NCBI GenBank assembly: GCA_030295235.1
Contig: AP026169.1
Coordinates: 1 to 64,000 of the forward strand
Direction: 5' to 3'
DNA from: Fistulifera solaris
Taxonomy: Eukaryota > Bacillariophyta > Bacillariophyceae > Naviculales > Stauroneidaceae
DNA: 64,000 nucleotides
Below the pieces are notes generated by a model. That model did no database searches. It saw nothing but the letters and a program-made list of their open reading frames with translations, and was not told where the DNA came from. Of this stretch, positions 11,610 to 22,759 are shown one piece after another; position 1 is the stretch's first letter; the number at the start of each line of letters is the position of its first letter. Made by a program: the position numbers and the translations under genes.

Positions 11610-11801
11610 ATCATTAAATAATAATCATCTCAACGATGAGATGGACAATAAGAATATATCGTGATGATTTAAAAAAACATTGTTTTGTCCGCTGTTCAGA
11701 TTATCCATTCATTGCGACATTGCAATGAATTCGTACCAAAAAGTCCCGGGAATGAGTAAAGGTCATGCCATAGTGTAAAAAAGACTTTCTCACACTTGCA
11801 G

Positions 11802-11874
11802 TCATCAGTGCAATATTCGATACCCGGCAGTTCGTGACTACAAATGAGAAACTCGAAGCCTTGCTTTGTAAGCC
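11802..11874. repeat. Direct repeat, unit 2 of 2
   Basis: Second unit of the repeat described at 11533-11609, sharing GATACCCGGCAGTTCGTGAC and the TTGTAAGCC end. Confidence 0.65.
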
Positions 11875-12718
11875 CTAATCAATTGATGTCTTGTACCTCT
11901 TTACGCCTTTCGCTTTAAACTCTCTTTTCAGCATACGCGACCTTTAGTAATACTGTTTTCGACTATCTCGGCGTCGATTCCGATCAGCATTTAAGACCAT
12001 AATCCAGACCAAAGCTGAAGTCTTAACGCAATCTAGTAAGCCATGCAGCAAGTCTATTGCGGGTTTGTATGCCGCCTGGGGCTGCTATTTATTTAAGGAT
12101 GTGGCGCACTTTTGTTTTTTTAACCGAACTTGGCTGTTTTAAGATTTGTCGATGTACCAGATATCGTGCTATGCTCGTAGGTCCTCCTTCTCTCTAGCCA
12201 ATATTCACTATCAACCGTCTTATGCTCATGCCACCTAAAAAAGTCAATATACTGATTTTGAATTGCATGTGGTTGTGGGAGAGAACGATGGATTTGTGAT
12301 TATTATTTGTGATCGTTCGTGACAGAGTGTGCCTTGGCCACTTCGGTCTTCGGTGTCGATTGTCGATCAAACGCTATGGGACATTTCACATTTTATTCTA
12401 TAGAGTGCACGAACACAAAGAAATGATGATCAGGCCCAATTTAAGAAGCCTACCTGAGAAACTATCATAAGAAAAGTACTTCGTTTTAAAACTCTGATTC
12501 AAGCTGGTTCGTGGATGACGTTTTGAGGTCACTGAAACACATTGAGCACAGCACGGAGAAACAAAGCGGTCATTTTCATGTCCAGTATCATTCTCAGCCC
12601 CTCATTCTTCGATATTATAATCGAACACAACGAACCCGTTAACGCAAACAAAAGCCTCTCAACACAACATCTACGACGTCGTCCAGAGTCGAGGACTGCT
12701 GTTACTTTCACAATAATC

Positions 12719-14455
12719 ATGGGCTTCCTTCGACTTTGCTCTCTGGCTCTTCTTGTCCTGCTGAAAAGCAGCGTATTAAAGGCACTCGAAGTGATAGAAG
12801 TGCCGGCTGCCAGTATGACGAAAAGCGACGGCACAAGTGTCGTCTTTACGACGGAACGCTTCGAGAGCTACGCTTTTATACGCACGGGTGATGAGATCCG
12901 ATTCAGCATTACTACCAATTCGAGTGGTATCTTTACCTTACATGCCAGTATATCGAATCCTTCCGATTTAGGAGCTTTTGCGATTACGAATAGCGAAACG
13001 TCCCAAATTTACGGAGCTTCGGTCAGTTTGCCCGTTTCACAAAGCTGGGATGAATGGCATACCATTACAGTTGACAACATTCGTCTTAGAGAAGGAACAC
13101 ATCCACTGGAGTTGACCGTCATTGAAGGCGGCTGGAAAATACAGTATCTTTATCTCGTTCAAATGGAAGAAGTCGATGTCATCGGTCCTCATCACTACAT
13201 GATTCCTGGAGTTGACTTGATGGATTTTTATGGTATCGAGTATTATCCCTACGAGAAAATTGTTGCAAAAATTGAGCGAGGGGATTGGTTTGCTTACAAT
13301 TTGCCCGTCAAGACCGCCGGAAATTACACATTGCACTTTTGGGTCGCGAGTCCAGAGGGAGGAGGGAGCTTTCGCGTTTTGAATGGCGCCACTAAGAAAC
13401 CATACGCCAGCATTCGAAAATTGCCCATGACTGGCGACTGGTTGGATTGGGCAATTGTTGATGTGCCGGATGTACAACTTATTGCGGGTAATGTTCCCAT
13501 TAATATATCGGTTACCAGCGACGGGTGGAACTTTTGCATGTTGTCGTACGAGTTATACGATCCTGCACACGATCCTATGAATACAGAAACTACTTGTGGA
13601 ACCAACTTAACAACCACAAATATGGCGGTGGGTGCCTCGACGACTTTTGCAGCCGAGACCATTTGCGACAATGAAGGCATTTCCTTCGAAACGAGTTCCG
13701 AAGGTGGCCTGAATATTGGGTGGTTGGACGAAGGCAACTGGGTTGCTTACGATGTGAACCTTGCGACTGCAGGCATCTACGACGTGGGTGTTCGATATTC
13801 TTCGGTTGATGGTGACGGAGGATTCATGCTTTCGAATTTACTCACTGGTACAGTCTATCACGTGCAGCAAGAACTCGAGTCCACGGGAGATTGGCAGGCC
13901 TGGAGTACCCTTCAAAATGCCACAGTGTCGTTACCGAGTGGTATATCTGTAATACAACTGAAGTCGTTAGGAGGTGGCTGGAATCTCCAATCTATTCAAC
14001 TGACGCGAAGAGAAGCAGGAGCTCCAGTGTCGCCTCCGGTTGCTCCACCGGTGCTACGGCCGGCAGAGTCCCCGGTGCAGGCTCCACTAATTCTTGGTCA
14101 AGTACCAGGTGTAGCCCCTGTTGGTATCACGCCTGTTCAAAGTCCGCTTCTTGCTGTACCGGGAATGCCGGTATTAGCCCCAGTTCCGGTACAAATTCCA
14201 GTAAGGCCAGTTGGTCAGGTAATGCCAATACAATCTCCAGTCCCAGCACCGTTGCCGGCGAGACCCTCGAGTACGTTGCCCGTTGTAGTCACCCAAACTG
14301 AGGGTGCTCCTGTCCGATCCCCAACGCCCCTTTTACCAGTGCAGGCGCCGATTCCATTACCAGCTCAATTAATGCCCACAACTCTGTCTCCGCTTCCACT
14401 GCAACCCGTTCTAGTACCCGCTCGAGCACCCTTTATGTCCCCTACTCTGCTGTGA
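12719..14455 (+). CDS. Secreted protein with three CBM6-like domains and a Pro-rich tail
   Basis: I chose ATG 12719 because it opens directly onto a signal peptide (MGFLRLCSLALLVLLKSS); the frame is open further upstream but has no better start. The mature part has three tandem beta-sandwich modules that resemble carbohydrate-binding module family 6: residues about 40-160, 165-280 and 295-430. Tell-tale strings are GDWFAYNLPVKTAGNYTLHF, TGDWLDW, GWLDEGNWVAYDV, TGDWQAW and GGGWNLQSIQL. The last 140 residues are a Pro/Val/Ala-rich linker with PVQAP and PVLAP motifs, as in extracellular or wall-anchored glycoproteins. No catalytic domain is seen. I infer a polysaccharide-binding protein of the cell surface or frustule. 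The frame is intact over 579 codons. Confidence 0.8.
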   Translation: MGFLRLCSLALLVLLKSSVLKALEVIEVPAASMTKSDGTSVVFTTERFESYAFIRTGDEIRFSITTNSSGIFTLHASISNPSDLGAFAITNSETSQIYGASVSLPVSQSWDEWHTITVDNIRLREGTHPLELTVIEGGWKIQYLYLVQMEEVDVIGPHHYMIPGVDLMDFYGIEYYPYEKIVAKIERGDWFAYNLPVKTAGNYTLHFWVASPEGGGSFRVLNGATKKPYASIRKLPMTGDWLDWAIVDVPDVQLIAGNVPINISVTSDGWNFCMLSYELYDPAHDPMNTETTCGTNLTTTNMAVGASTTFAAETICDNEGISFETSSEGGLNIGWLDEGNWVAYDVNLATAGIYDVGVRYSSVDGDGGFMLSNLLTGTVYHVQQELESTGDWQAWSTLQNATVSLPSGISVIQLKSLGGGWNLQSIQLTRREAGAPVSPPVAPPVLRPAESPVQAPLILGQVPGVAPVGITPVQSPLLAVPGMPVLAPVPVQIPVRPVGQVMPIQSPVPAPLPARPSSTLPVVVTQTEGAPVRSPTPLLPVQAPIPLPAQLMPTTLSPLPLQPVLVPARAPFMSPTLL

Positions 14456-14560
14456 TGGAAACCCACGATCGCGATACCTTGCGTAGTCGTCACTCAACAG
14501 TGGCGATTTGCATGATTTTCACAAAACGTTACTATCTCATAACAATACGTTAGAGAAAAA

Positions 14561-15840
14561 TTAATCTCGCGGTTTTTCATCCGTGAACATCTTCACAATC
14601 CGCTGCAATCCGTTATTGTACTTCCAAAGTCCCATAATTTGTTTCGATGTTATAATGTCATGCGCTTGTTCGTGATGCGTTACATCATAAGTTGTTCCGA
14701 ATGCAGCGTAGAAGGGCATTGTGTAGAATGTGGACACGCCCCCGCGAAACTTTGATTTGCCATGATGAGTCGAGTAAATGCGAGCGCGACGCTTTCATCG
14801 GGAGAATTGCGGAGCTCGACTCGAGCTTGAGGAAATTTCTTCTTCAAGTATTGTTGCAATGCATTCAATAAGCGAGGACACCGACGCTTTTTCGAACGGT
14901 CGACCTTGCGAGTCTGGCCACTGAAAGGCTGTGTGACAATACCGATGGACTGCGCTTCTGAAGAGATAAGTTTTGCTAAGGCTGACCACCGAACGTAGTT
15001 ATAATTCGGATGAAAGTGCCGTTCTATGATATCGCCACAACGGAAGTGGATTGCAACGTCATCTATATCGGCATTCGGAAATAGAGGCGAAGCTTCCATT
15101 GGTACCTGCAAATGCTGTTCTCGCAAGTCATCCTTTAAGAAGTGAGCCGCCGGGTGGCCCGCGTAAGGGACTCCGACTATACTCAAAGTCATGCGACGAA
15201 GTTCATACTTGATATCATTAATGATAATGGGTGCATTTTTTGGCTGAAATCTCTCACAGGCATCCGCAAGCACAGACAATTGCTTAGAATCAGATGATGC
15301 GTTACTGGGCTTAAAGGTTCCCATAATCCACGGAAAGACCAAGCTGCTCTTCGTCTCCAGTGCATCTCCACATTCCATCTTCACTTCGACGTTTCCGACT
15401 AAGTGTGCAACAATCCGAATATTATAAATCGTACGGAGTACGTTTCCTGTACCAAACTTGTTCGATTCAAACAAATGAGCACAACTCATTCGAAAAGAGG
15501 TCTGAACAGCAAAACCGGGAGGCGAAGGAAGCTCGTTGGGCGACTTCTTTTCCAGCTTTGCCAGATCGGAGCAAAGCACATTGTGATGCAGCATCATTGA
15601 TTGATGAATAGCTGGTACAATATCGTTCGGTGTGTGGTCGATGACAACATTGGTAGCGTCTATATTGGTGGGCTCTTGCGCATCCGTTGCAGAAGAAAAT
15701 GAAGAATAAAAGTCAGTGAAAGACAAAAGAGTTTGTAGCATAAGGATTCCCAAAACGCAGACCAGAATTCGGATGATCCCAATAGTTCTTTGATGTCGTT
15801 GCTGTTTAGGCACATGGATTAAACTTCCAAAGCCACTCAT
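14561..15840 (-). CDS. Glycosyltransferase-like type II membrane protein
   Basis: Start ATG 15840 (MSGFGSLIHVPK). A single membrane anchor, IIRILVCVLGILMLQTLLSF, lies near residues 20-40 and is followed by a luminal domain, the layout of Golgi enzymes. The strings VAIHFRCGDI and, near the C-terminus, SFAGGVSTF and MPFYAAFG resemble the nucleotide-sugar-binding HxRxGD region and C-terminal block of fucosyltransferase-like proteins found in stramenopiles. The end requires one extra base in the C5 run at 14739-14743; without it the frame stops at 14680 and loses about 60 conserved-looking residues. Assignment to a specific GT family is not possible here. Confidence 0.6.
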
Positions 15841-16126
15841 CTTTGCTCTTATCAAAGGTTCGTTGACGAGCAATTGATGGTTTAAGGTCGACTTAAAAAT
15901 ATGGAGAATGAGAACAATGATGATAAGAACTTCATCGCTTCAATAATTATCGTCGTTTTCATTGGCGCTGCTGCAGGAGATACAGAACACAAAAAAAGCC
16001 ACGATGTCCACGATCCACGATACAAACTCTCGGAGACAAGGACAATGGCATAAGCAAGAAAAGAGTGTGTCAAGTAGAAAATGCACTGGCAATAGAGGCG
16101 CCCACGTCTCGACCCACAGTACTGAG

Positions 16127-17720
16127 TCACTTTTCTCTCTGTTCCTCTTGCAAGGCCAGAAGCCGAGCTATACCGGCATAAGGTTCACATATCCGTGATC
16201 GACACGGCACAAATCCTCGCGAAAACCAGTCAGGATATTCGATCCCAAGGTCCCTAAGTCGTTTCGCAAACCTTTCTTCTTGATCCATCAAATATAGAGC
16301 GAGATCTCCAAATCCTTGCATTCCCGCAATATCGGACGGTAAACAGCCATCCTCATCCGGTCCTATCAGACGCCAGTCAGATTCAAGGCAAAGGACAAAC
16401 TTCACAAACCATTCACAAATATCGCGATTCCCTCGCTGCGCCGCCTTGTGTAATACGCCATGCTGTGCATAATTGACCACGTTCAGAGGACATTCCATGT
16501 TTTGTAATAGTCGAAACGTAGCCACACCGGCTGCACCTTGTGCGGCCCACAAGGCCGCATTGCATCCGTACGAGTTCGAATGATGTACCAATCTTTTTGA
16601 ATCGTCGGTCGATTCAATCAACAGCTGCAGAATGTCCACGTGTCCTTGCCAGGCAGTCCAGTGAAATGCTGTGGTTCCATCCTCCGTCTCAGCATATATA
16701 TCGGCTCCTTGTTGTAGCAAATACTGAACAAGCTGAACGTGACCGTTTCGTGCCGCCCAATGCAATGCCGTCCGACCCGAAAACGATCTCCTTCCGTGTT
16801 GTGCTTGCTGGACGCAACATTCGATATCTTCGACTAAATAACGGACCATTTCCAATCGACCACTCCCGGCGGCCCACATGAGAATTGTGGCGCCGTTCCG
16901 ATCTCTCGCGGTTTCGGGATGGAAGTGCGGATTGTTGATCAAATACTGTTGCAGTTTGCGTAAATTTCCTTCTTTGCATATAACCACGGATTTTCGGATT
17001 GCTCGTTTAACTTGTTCTTTTGTTGGTTGTCGTGTTATCACTGGTAGTGTTGTTCTTTGCAGATAAACAAAGATGACTGAGTGCCGTTCTGTTTTCCTGA
17101 TACACGATGAGAGCGAGCTCATTCTCCAGTGGTGATTGCTGCAATGTGACATGAAACTCTTGTTGATGCTGTTGCAGACAGTGCCAACGCAACCCTTTGA
17201 TACCTTTGAGCCACTCGGCACATTCTGGGCACGGTAACCAACCGTCACTTTCGAGTTGCAACGCACGTTCGGGTGTTGTAATACACACAAAGCCGTGTTC
17301 GATACGCACAATCGGTTTTGTGTCGAACGTAGCACGAAAGAAATCAAACGTACACGTTTCCAGAGAAGGTAATAGCTCTTGGGCTAATTGTTGGGCCGAA
17401 TCAAAGGTCCGTGATACATTCCAAGGCGATACAGCCGTCCATTTTTTCGTTTTGTGATCACGAAATCGTTTCATTAGAGCCGGAAGCGTACGAATTACCA
17501 CGTCGTAGTGCTTATTGGAAGCGATAGAAACGCTTTTGTGACACATTTGAAGAAGTTTCTCTCTCCATTGATTGATTGTTACATTATTAGCGCTTGAATT
17601 ATCGCTACACGTATCGTCGTTTTCTTGTTCGAGTGCGGATCGACCCGCAATTTGAAGTAGGACTGGGTAAACGACTTTTTCCGCTATCAGAGCACCCAAC
17701 TCGTTATGAGAATTACTCAT
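16127..17720 (-). CDS. Zinc-finger and ankyrin-repeat protein
   Basis: Start ATG 17720 (MSNSHNELG). The N-terminal 200 residues are novel except for a C2H2-like finger, CPECAEWLKGIKGLRWHCLQQH (17227 to about 17165). The C-terminal half has at least four ankyrin repeats, with signatures such as GATILMWAAGSGRLEMVRYL, GRTALHWAARNGHVQLV and GTTAFHWTAWQGHVDILQ. It probably mediates protein-protein contacts in the cytosol or nucleus. The two halves are offset by one phase near 17035-17050, close to an A4 run; no plausible intron lies there, so the two frames probably form one protein. Known relatives combine ankyrin repeats with many partners, so no pathway is implied. Confidence 0.7.
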
Positions 17721-17798
17721 TGCTCATTCTGAAATATTGAATAAAAATGCTAACCGCAACTTATAGCTTTGATAGATGATTGAACAAGAGGTAGCGCG

Positions 17799-18258
17799 TT
17801 GCCAACCAACAACATTGTTATTATTTTGTGTTTAGTGTGTTGCGTTTTTGGTTGGACGGAGTTTTGTGCGGTCAAGGAGGTCAACATTACCCGGGACTGC
17901 GATTATTGCGAGTCGCGGAAAAAGACTGAATTTTTATTGCCGCTAGGAAAATCGGCACAATTTTATTCCTACACAATCGTCAAGATGAACAACGTCAAGA
18001 AAATCATACTCCGTAAGTAAATAATGTGTACCATTCAACTTTATAAGTTTATCTATTATCCAACGGGTGAAAAGGATAGCTTGGATTTCAAATCAATTGA
18101 ATTCGAAAAAGGCAGCTTACTTGAAACATTGTAAAATGTAATATTTCCCTGAAGCAGCATCGAAGCTGCTTACATTGATGATTCTCTAGATGCCTTTCTT
18201 TTAAACTATGAAAATGAGAAGAACTTCCACGTCAGGATTGGATATAACATGGAAAACT
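17799..18258 (+). pseudogene. Possible remnant of a small secreted-protein gene
   Basis: A single reading frame starting near a hydrophobic segment (VIILCLVCCVFGWTEFC) continues for about 150 codons with in-frame stops at about 18018, 18132 and 18150. The part TEFLLPLGK...TIVKMNN resembles the QFLC.G..DIVKLN core of the secreted family at 18388, 21515, 23213 and 25462. There is no ATG at the expected start. A splice donor-like GTAAGT sits at 18013, but no acceptor keeps frame. I treat it as a decayed relative, at low confidence. Confidence 0.3.
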
Positions 18259-18387
18259 AAATGAGTCCCGCTTGTAAAACCAGTATGAACGGGCCAAACC
18301 TCATCGTCACTTTTCCTTCAGCAACACCAATCATCAATACTATAGTATTCACATCGGCAATCCACTCGACGATGAGATCGTAATACG

Positions 18388-18904
18388 ATGATGCAACTCG
18401 ACAAAATCCGTGTAGCCCCTCTTCTGGCTCTGCTCGTAACAAGGGCAATATTGCCTCACTCAAAGACCGCCAATATCAAACTCGATCTCTTTGATCGATA
18501 TCAAGCAAGTCAGAGAGGTCTGTTCTTATGCTATGGCGACCGAATCACTGACATTGTTCAATTGAAGTTGGGCTTGTTCGATGGTTCAACGTTTTGATGT
18601 CTGACGACTATGATGGTTATTCCTTCCGTTCCGTATGTTGTTGTTTGGTCTCAATCATGCCATTTGTTTTACAGAGGGCGTTGAGAGTCATGACATGGGT
18701 CACGTAGACGTGTATGTTTGTTCGGACCCCGATCCTGAACTATGTTGGAAAGATCCGGAGTATTCTTCCATGAGCGGCACAAAAGAGGAGGAGATAAAAA
18801 CAGTGAATGGTCCGAAAGTGTGGTACGTGATGGTTAAAGCAGTCGTGGGCACCTCGTCCTATATGAATCATCGATGTGATGAAAAACGAGCATTCTTTGA
18901 CTGA
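18388..18904 (+). CDS. Small secreted PPC-like family protein, member 1
   Basis: ATG 18388 (MMQLDKIRV) opens a signal peptide (VAPLLALLVTRAIL). The mature part follows the family pattern: FLCYG...DIVQL, YSF, GHVDVYVC, an acidic C-containing loop, VWYVMVKA and a final CDE. It is the most divergent member and the only one on the + strand. The two halves join if T4 at 18592-18595 is read as T5 and a short GT-AG intron (about 18633-18676, GTATGT...CAGAG) is removed; that restores the YSFRS to GVES junction. Function unknown. The domain recalls the bacterial pre-peptidase C-terminal (PPC) beta-sandwich. Confidence 0.6.
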
Positions 18905-19431
18905 TAATTCCGTAACGCATAGCCATCCTTGATTCTTCCGCCGAAAGAATTTCATCTCTTGTGTCGGCAGAAAATCGTGTCACAGAATCAAATAGATCCA
19001 ACTTCTTTCTCCTTTGTATGTCGCACTCAAACGAACCCACGCTACTAGGATATCAGTAAAGCACCTCCAATTGATTCTTATTGTGCATGTCATCGGGCAT
19101 GCTTACTAGGAGAGAGACGGCCCGCAGCCAACAGCTAGCACACAAGCGCATCAGAAATGCCACGTTTGCATTACCGTTGACTTTTCTGTATCATCTGTAC
19201 CGTACATCTTCGGAAAAGGCTTCTCCTTCTGTAGATTCTCATTGACAATATAGTCGATGGATGAGCATTCAACGTGGCTTACGTCATCCTTACAAAGTTT
19301 GCTACGTCACATTGACGACAAAGATTGCGCGTCCCTCTAGTGATGAGACAAGTTCCGTTACGTCGCTCCTTTCTCATTCCTTTTTCGCAATCTTTCATTC
19401 ATTCGAATAAGAAGATTGTATTATTTCCATC
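18905..19431. other. Intergenic region
   Basis: About 530 bp between a secreted family member and the bestrophin-like gene. It presumably contains the latter's promoter. The short open frames here overlap on both strands and show no family features; I see nothing else. Confidence 0.4.
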
Positions 19432-20942
19432 ATGCGAATTTCTTCTTCTTCTTATTCTTCTTTCTATTGCGTCCTCCTGTTGTTGCCGGCATGCATCGCG
19501 GCCAGCCCTCCCAAGTCGCGGTCGCTCCGCCGGCAACTTCGACGACGATGACACCGACGAAGAATTCTCCTTTGCAGAAAGTTCAAGCGGTCGTCCCTCC
19601 CATCGGCACTACTGTTTCGTCGACCGACAACAGTCCCACTACGTATGCTTTCATGAAGCGCCCCTCTGCGGATTCTGGAATGCGTTACAGCAGTAACGAC
19701 TGGTTTATTACTTTGCTTGCAACACCGACTTCTTACATCTTGCGTCGCATCGGAAGTCACTTTCTCTTCAATTTAATGATCAGTATTGCCGTCGCGTATG
19801 CTTCAATTCGTTATCCGGATATCAATTTATCAATTCCCATGGTCGGACACAATCTCTTGGGTTCGTCGCTCGGTCTGCTGTTGTCGTATCGCACGAACTC
19901 GGCGTATGCACGCTTCTGGGAGGCACGCGGATACTGGACGCAATGCAAATCGACTTGCCGCAACTTGGCGACTATGATGCAATCCTACATATCGCATCAT
20001 TCCCCAAAGTCTGCAGAAAAGTTCTTGGTCTATTTAGCTGCCTACCCTCTCGCTCTTATGGTACGAAGAATGCTCGAGTATAATCCGTTGAAACATTCCC
20101 CTTTCACTTAAGCCTTTCCTTTCACTGACCCTACCCCTAAAACAGCACCTTTGTCTTGGTGGGCACGCCATCCTGTCGGAACAAGTGCAAAAACTGATTC
20201 CACAGCCCGCGTATCCTGAACAATTCTACGAGAGCCCTTCCTTGCCGGCAATCTTATTGGGCCGTGAATTGCACAACTTGTTGCGCCAGGCGGCCGACGA
20301 ATCGCCCACCAGTCAACGACACTTGGTGGAAGCCAAGCACTTGTGCGAATGCAGTCACATGGTGGATAGTTTAATCAGTAGTATGTCGAGCTGTGAAAAG
20401 ATCTTGCGTACGCCTGTGCCGTGGACGTATTCGCGACACACGTCGCGCTTCCTGACGCTTTGGATGGGCACTCTCCCTTTGCTCTCGTCGGTACGGTCAA
20501 GCCTTTCATGATTGTAGCCGTGGTAGCTGCAACGTCCTTTTGCATGTTCGGAATTGAAGGTAAGTACATAGACGTCGCGGACAACTCACGTTCAATCGCG
20601 TTGCTAACCAATTAACTTTAACCATGCGTCGCGCGGGTTTTGGCTTTTATCAATAGAGCTGGGCCATTTGATAGAGCAACCGTACCTCGGTGATCCACTG
20701 GGAAGCGATGATATGTTTGTGGCAGGTCGAATGGAAAATGGTAAACTGACGGATTTAATGGAGCGCGGTCAGAAGACTCGTCCATACGATATTGGTATTC
20801 CGGTCTGCTCTTTGGCGGTACAAATACGCAAGGAAGTGCAGTTGATTGCTTCTATTGGAGGTAAGAAGCATTAAAAGGAAGAAAGACTTTGATCAGAGAC
20901 GAATAGTTTATGGCAACAGGTTTTGAAAGGAGTAGTGCTTAG
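19432..20942 (+). CDS. Bestrophin-like anion channel
   Basis: The preferred ATG is 19432, which gives a signal peptide (MRISSSSYSSFYCVLLLLPA) and joins the main frame if one C is added near 19502. The core matches bestrophin-family channels of algae: SSNDWFITLLATPTSYILRRIG, GLLLSYRTNSAYARFWEARG, CRNLATMM, ILRTPVPWTYSRHTSRFLTLW and the GIPVC-like segment. Introns: 20061-20145 (85 bp) and 20560-20656 (97 bp). A possible third, 20861-20919, would replace the stop at 20874 by one at 20942. A one-base offset lies near 20477 (LPFALVGTV is restored by one base). In green algae and diatoms such proteins conduct chloride or bicarbonate in the thylakoid; the presequence fits plastid or secretory routing. 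Confidence 0.8.
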
Positions 20943-21039
20943 ATTCGAGAACCGGTGTGACTACGGATTTATACCGGGTATAGTCAACTTTAACCCTACT
21001 GATATGAAAATGGTTCATTTGTTTTTACTACGTAATAGA

Positions 21040-21515
21040 TTACGGTAGGGGCAAGTTCTCGTCGCATCGGACTGAGAACGAAGTCGGCGCCAAGCCCGCC
21101 TTGACGATCACATACCAGGTTTGCGCTCCTACAATCGTAGCAACAGATTCGCTAGTACCACTTTCGGTCGAGGAATCGTGTGGGTTTTCCATGCAGGCGC
21201 CGGCATCGGAGGTATCGCAAATGAACAAATCGACATCGCCGTTGTCGCCTCCTGTAGTGACGCATTCGGCGATGTTCGTTTCTGTGGTCACGGTGAACGA
21301 ATAGCGACGAAAAGGTTCGCACCCAACACAGACGTTCTGGTGGCTTGACCGTCGTTCAGTTTGACGATATCAAAGTCTTCTCCCAAACACAGAAACTGGT
21401 TCCGGCGCCCACCAAACAAATTCATGTCGATGGCTGAGCTTTGGCCTAAAGAAAGGGCCAAACTTGACAGCATCAAAGCAAAGAAAGTGGAACCACAAGT
21501 CCTGTTGAAAGTCAT
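21040..21515 (-). CDS. Small secreted PPC-like family protein, member 2
   Basis: ATG 21515 gives a signal peptide (FFALMLSSLALSLGQSSA) directly followed by the family signature LFGGRRNQFLC, DIVKLNDG, NGDVDLFIC, QTWYVIVKA and a terminal VRCDE. The mature protein is about 130 residues with five conserved Cys. A one-base offset near 21310 (NLFRRYSF expected) separates the two halves. The protein is probably secreted or surface-bound. It is closely related to members 3 and 4, also on the - strand. Confidence 0.75.
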
Positions 21516-21970
21516 GGTCTCGGTTGAATGTTTTGGTAGAAGAATCGATGACCTTTTTCTTCAGCAAGTATCTGGTAGAATTATTATGAGATGAGATTCA
21601 AATGATCGATGCATTCTTCGGTCTCCGATGCCGGCAGAAAACGGCACATTTTTGTTTTCGGTTTTCGGTGAAACTTACGTAAACGCCCAATGCGTTGGCT
21701 CGGTCATCGATGATTTCGTTCTGTACAGACTTGCCCGAGTTTCAGGATCTTCAGGATTCAGGATGCTTCATTTTTTTAATAAAAAGCAAAAAACTCTACT
21801 GGTAGCCTACAGTCTACAGAATGTACCAAAAGTTACTCCGTTTTATTTTTACGACCTGTAATTCTGAATTCTACCCCGTATCCGTCACATGAGTCGTCGT
21901 TGTCAACGTTTTCAATCGCCTGCGTCCAGTCGTCAGTCGTCAGTCTTAGGAGCGGGGATAGCAGTCACTA

Positions 21971-22513
21971 TAGTTCGTCATAAACATGTTTATGAAAAAT
22001 CGTATGCAGTTTATGCAAGTTTATTCAGTTTATTGTCTGTCCCTCGTCCCGCTCGCACCAGCAGAGGTTATCCCGTCTTCAATGATTTTAGACATATCTA
22101 AGTATGTTAAATTGCTCCACATTTGAATGGTCAACAACTATTTTGATGGTGGCTTTGAATGTTGGACGAATTTATGCACCTTTTCTACTTTTTAACATCA
22201 TATCTATATTTTGCGGTCTTTTGGTTGATCAGCAACCCGGCTAACCAAAGCACAACGAATAATTTTTAGGACATTCAAGCTTTCCAAGTTGTTTGTGTTG
22301 CCGTTGTTTAGCTGGTTCAATGCTCAGGGCTTAAAAACCATGTTTAGGTTGCTCTGTAATAATTCACGCATGCAAACAATGCACGCACAAACCCGTACCA
22401 CGGACAGACGCTAAAGGCATAAACATGTTTATGAAAAATCGTAAACGAATAAACACGTTTATAAACCGTTTAAACAGTTTATGTTTATTGACCAAATAAA
22501 CACGTGCCGAACT
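21971..22513. mobile_element. Candidate 543-bp inverted-repeat element with 13-bp direct repeat
   Basis: The segment begins TAGTTCG and ends CGAACT(A), short inverted termini. It is flanked on both sides by the identical 13-mer ATAGCAGTCACTA (21958-21970 and 22514-22526). Two copies of CATAAACATGTTTATGAAAAATCG lie inside, near each end (21979 and 22418); the first 16 bases are a perfect palindrome. Further TTTAT-rich motifs fill the right third. It has no coding capacity. This is best read as a non-autonomous DNA transposon or a similar mobile insertion; a family name cannot be given. Confidence 0.6.
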
Positions 22514-22759
22514 ATAGCAGTCACTACTTGTAGATACTTCTCTACGTAAACGGGCCATGGAGCAAGCGGCATGGCGCCTGGCCACATGGCCACCGAAGTG
22601 TCGCCCTAAAGATGTTTCATGGTTCATGATTCGAAATTGAAGAGTTTGCTGGAACAAATCAACGGCTGCATCAGTGCTGTGTATGATACGAAGAACCAAT
22701 CTAACTTATATTTTTCAGCAAGTTAATTGTTTTATACACTGCCATTACTCGCTGGTAAC

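Larger units (their letters stand above)
10688..12718. other. Large non-coding interval upstream of AMT copy 2
   Basis: Two kilobases with no convincing gene on either strand. It contains the candidate inverted-repeat element at 11115-11451 and a diverged direct repeat (11533-11609 and 11802-11874), listed separately. The rest is unstructured, moderately AT-rich sequence that presumably includes divergent promoters for the AMT on the left and the CBM6-like gene on the right. Confidence 0.5.
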
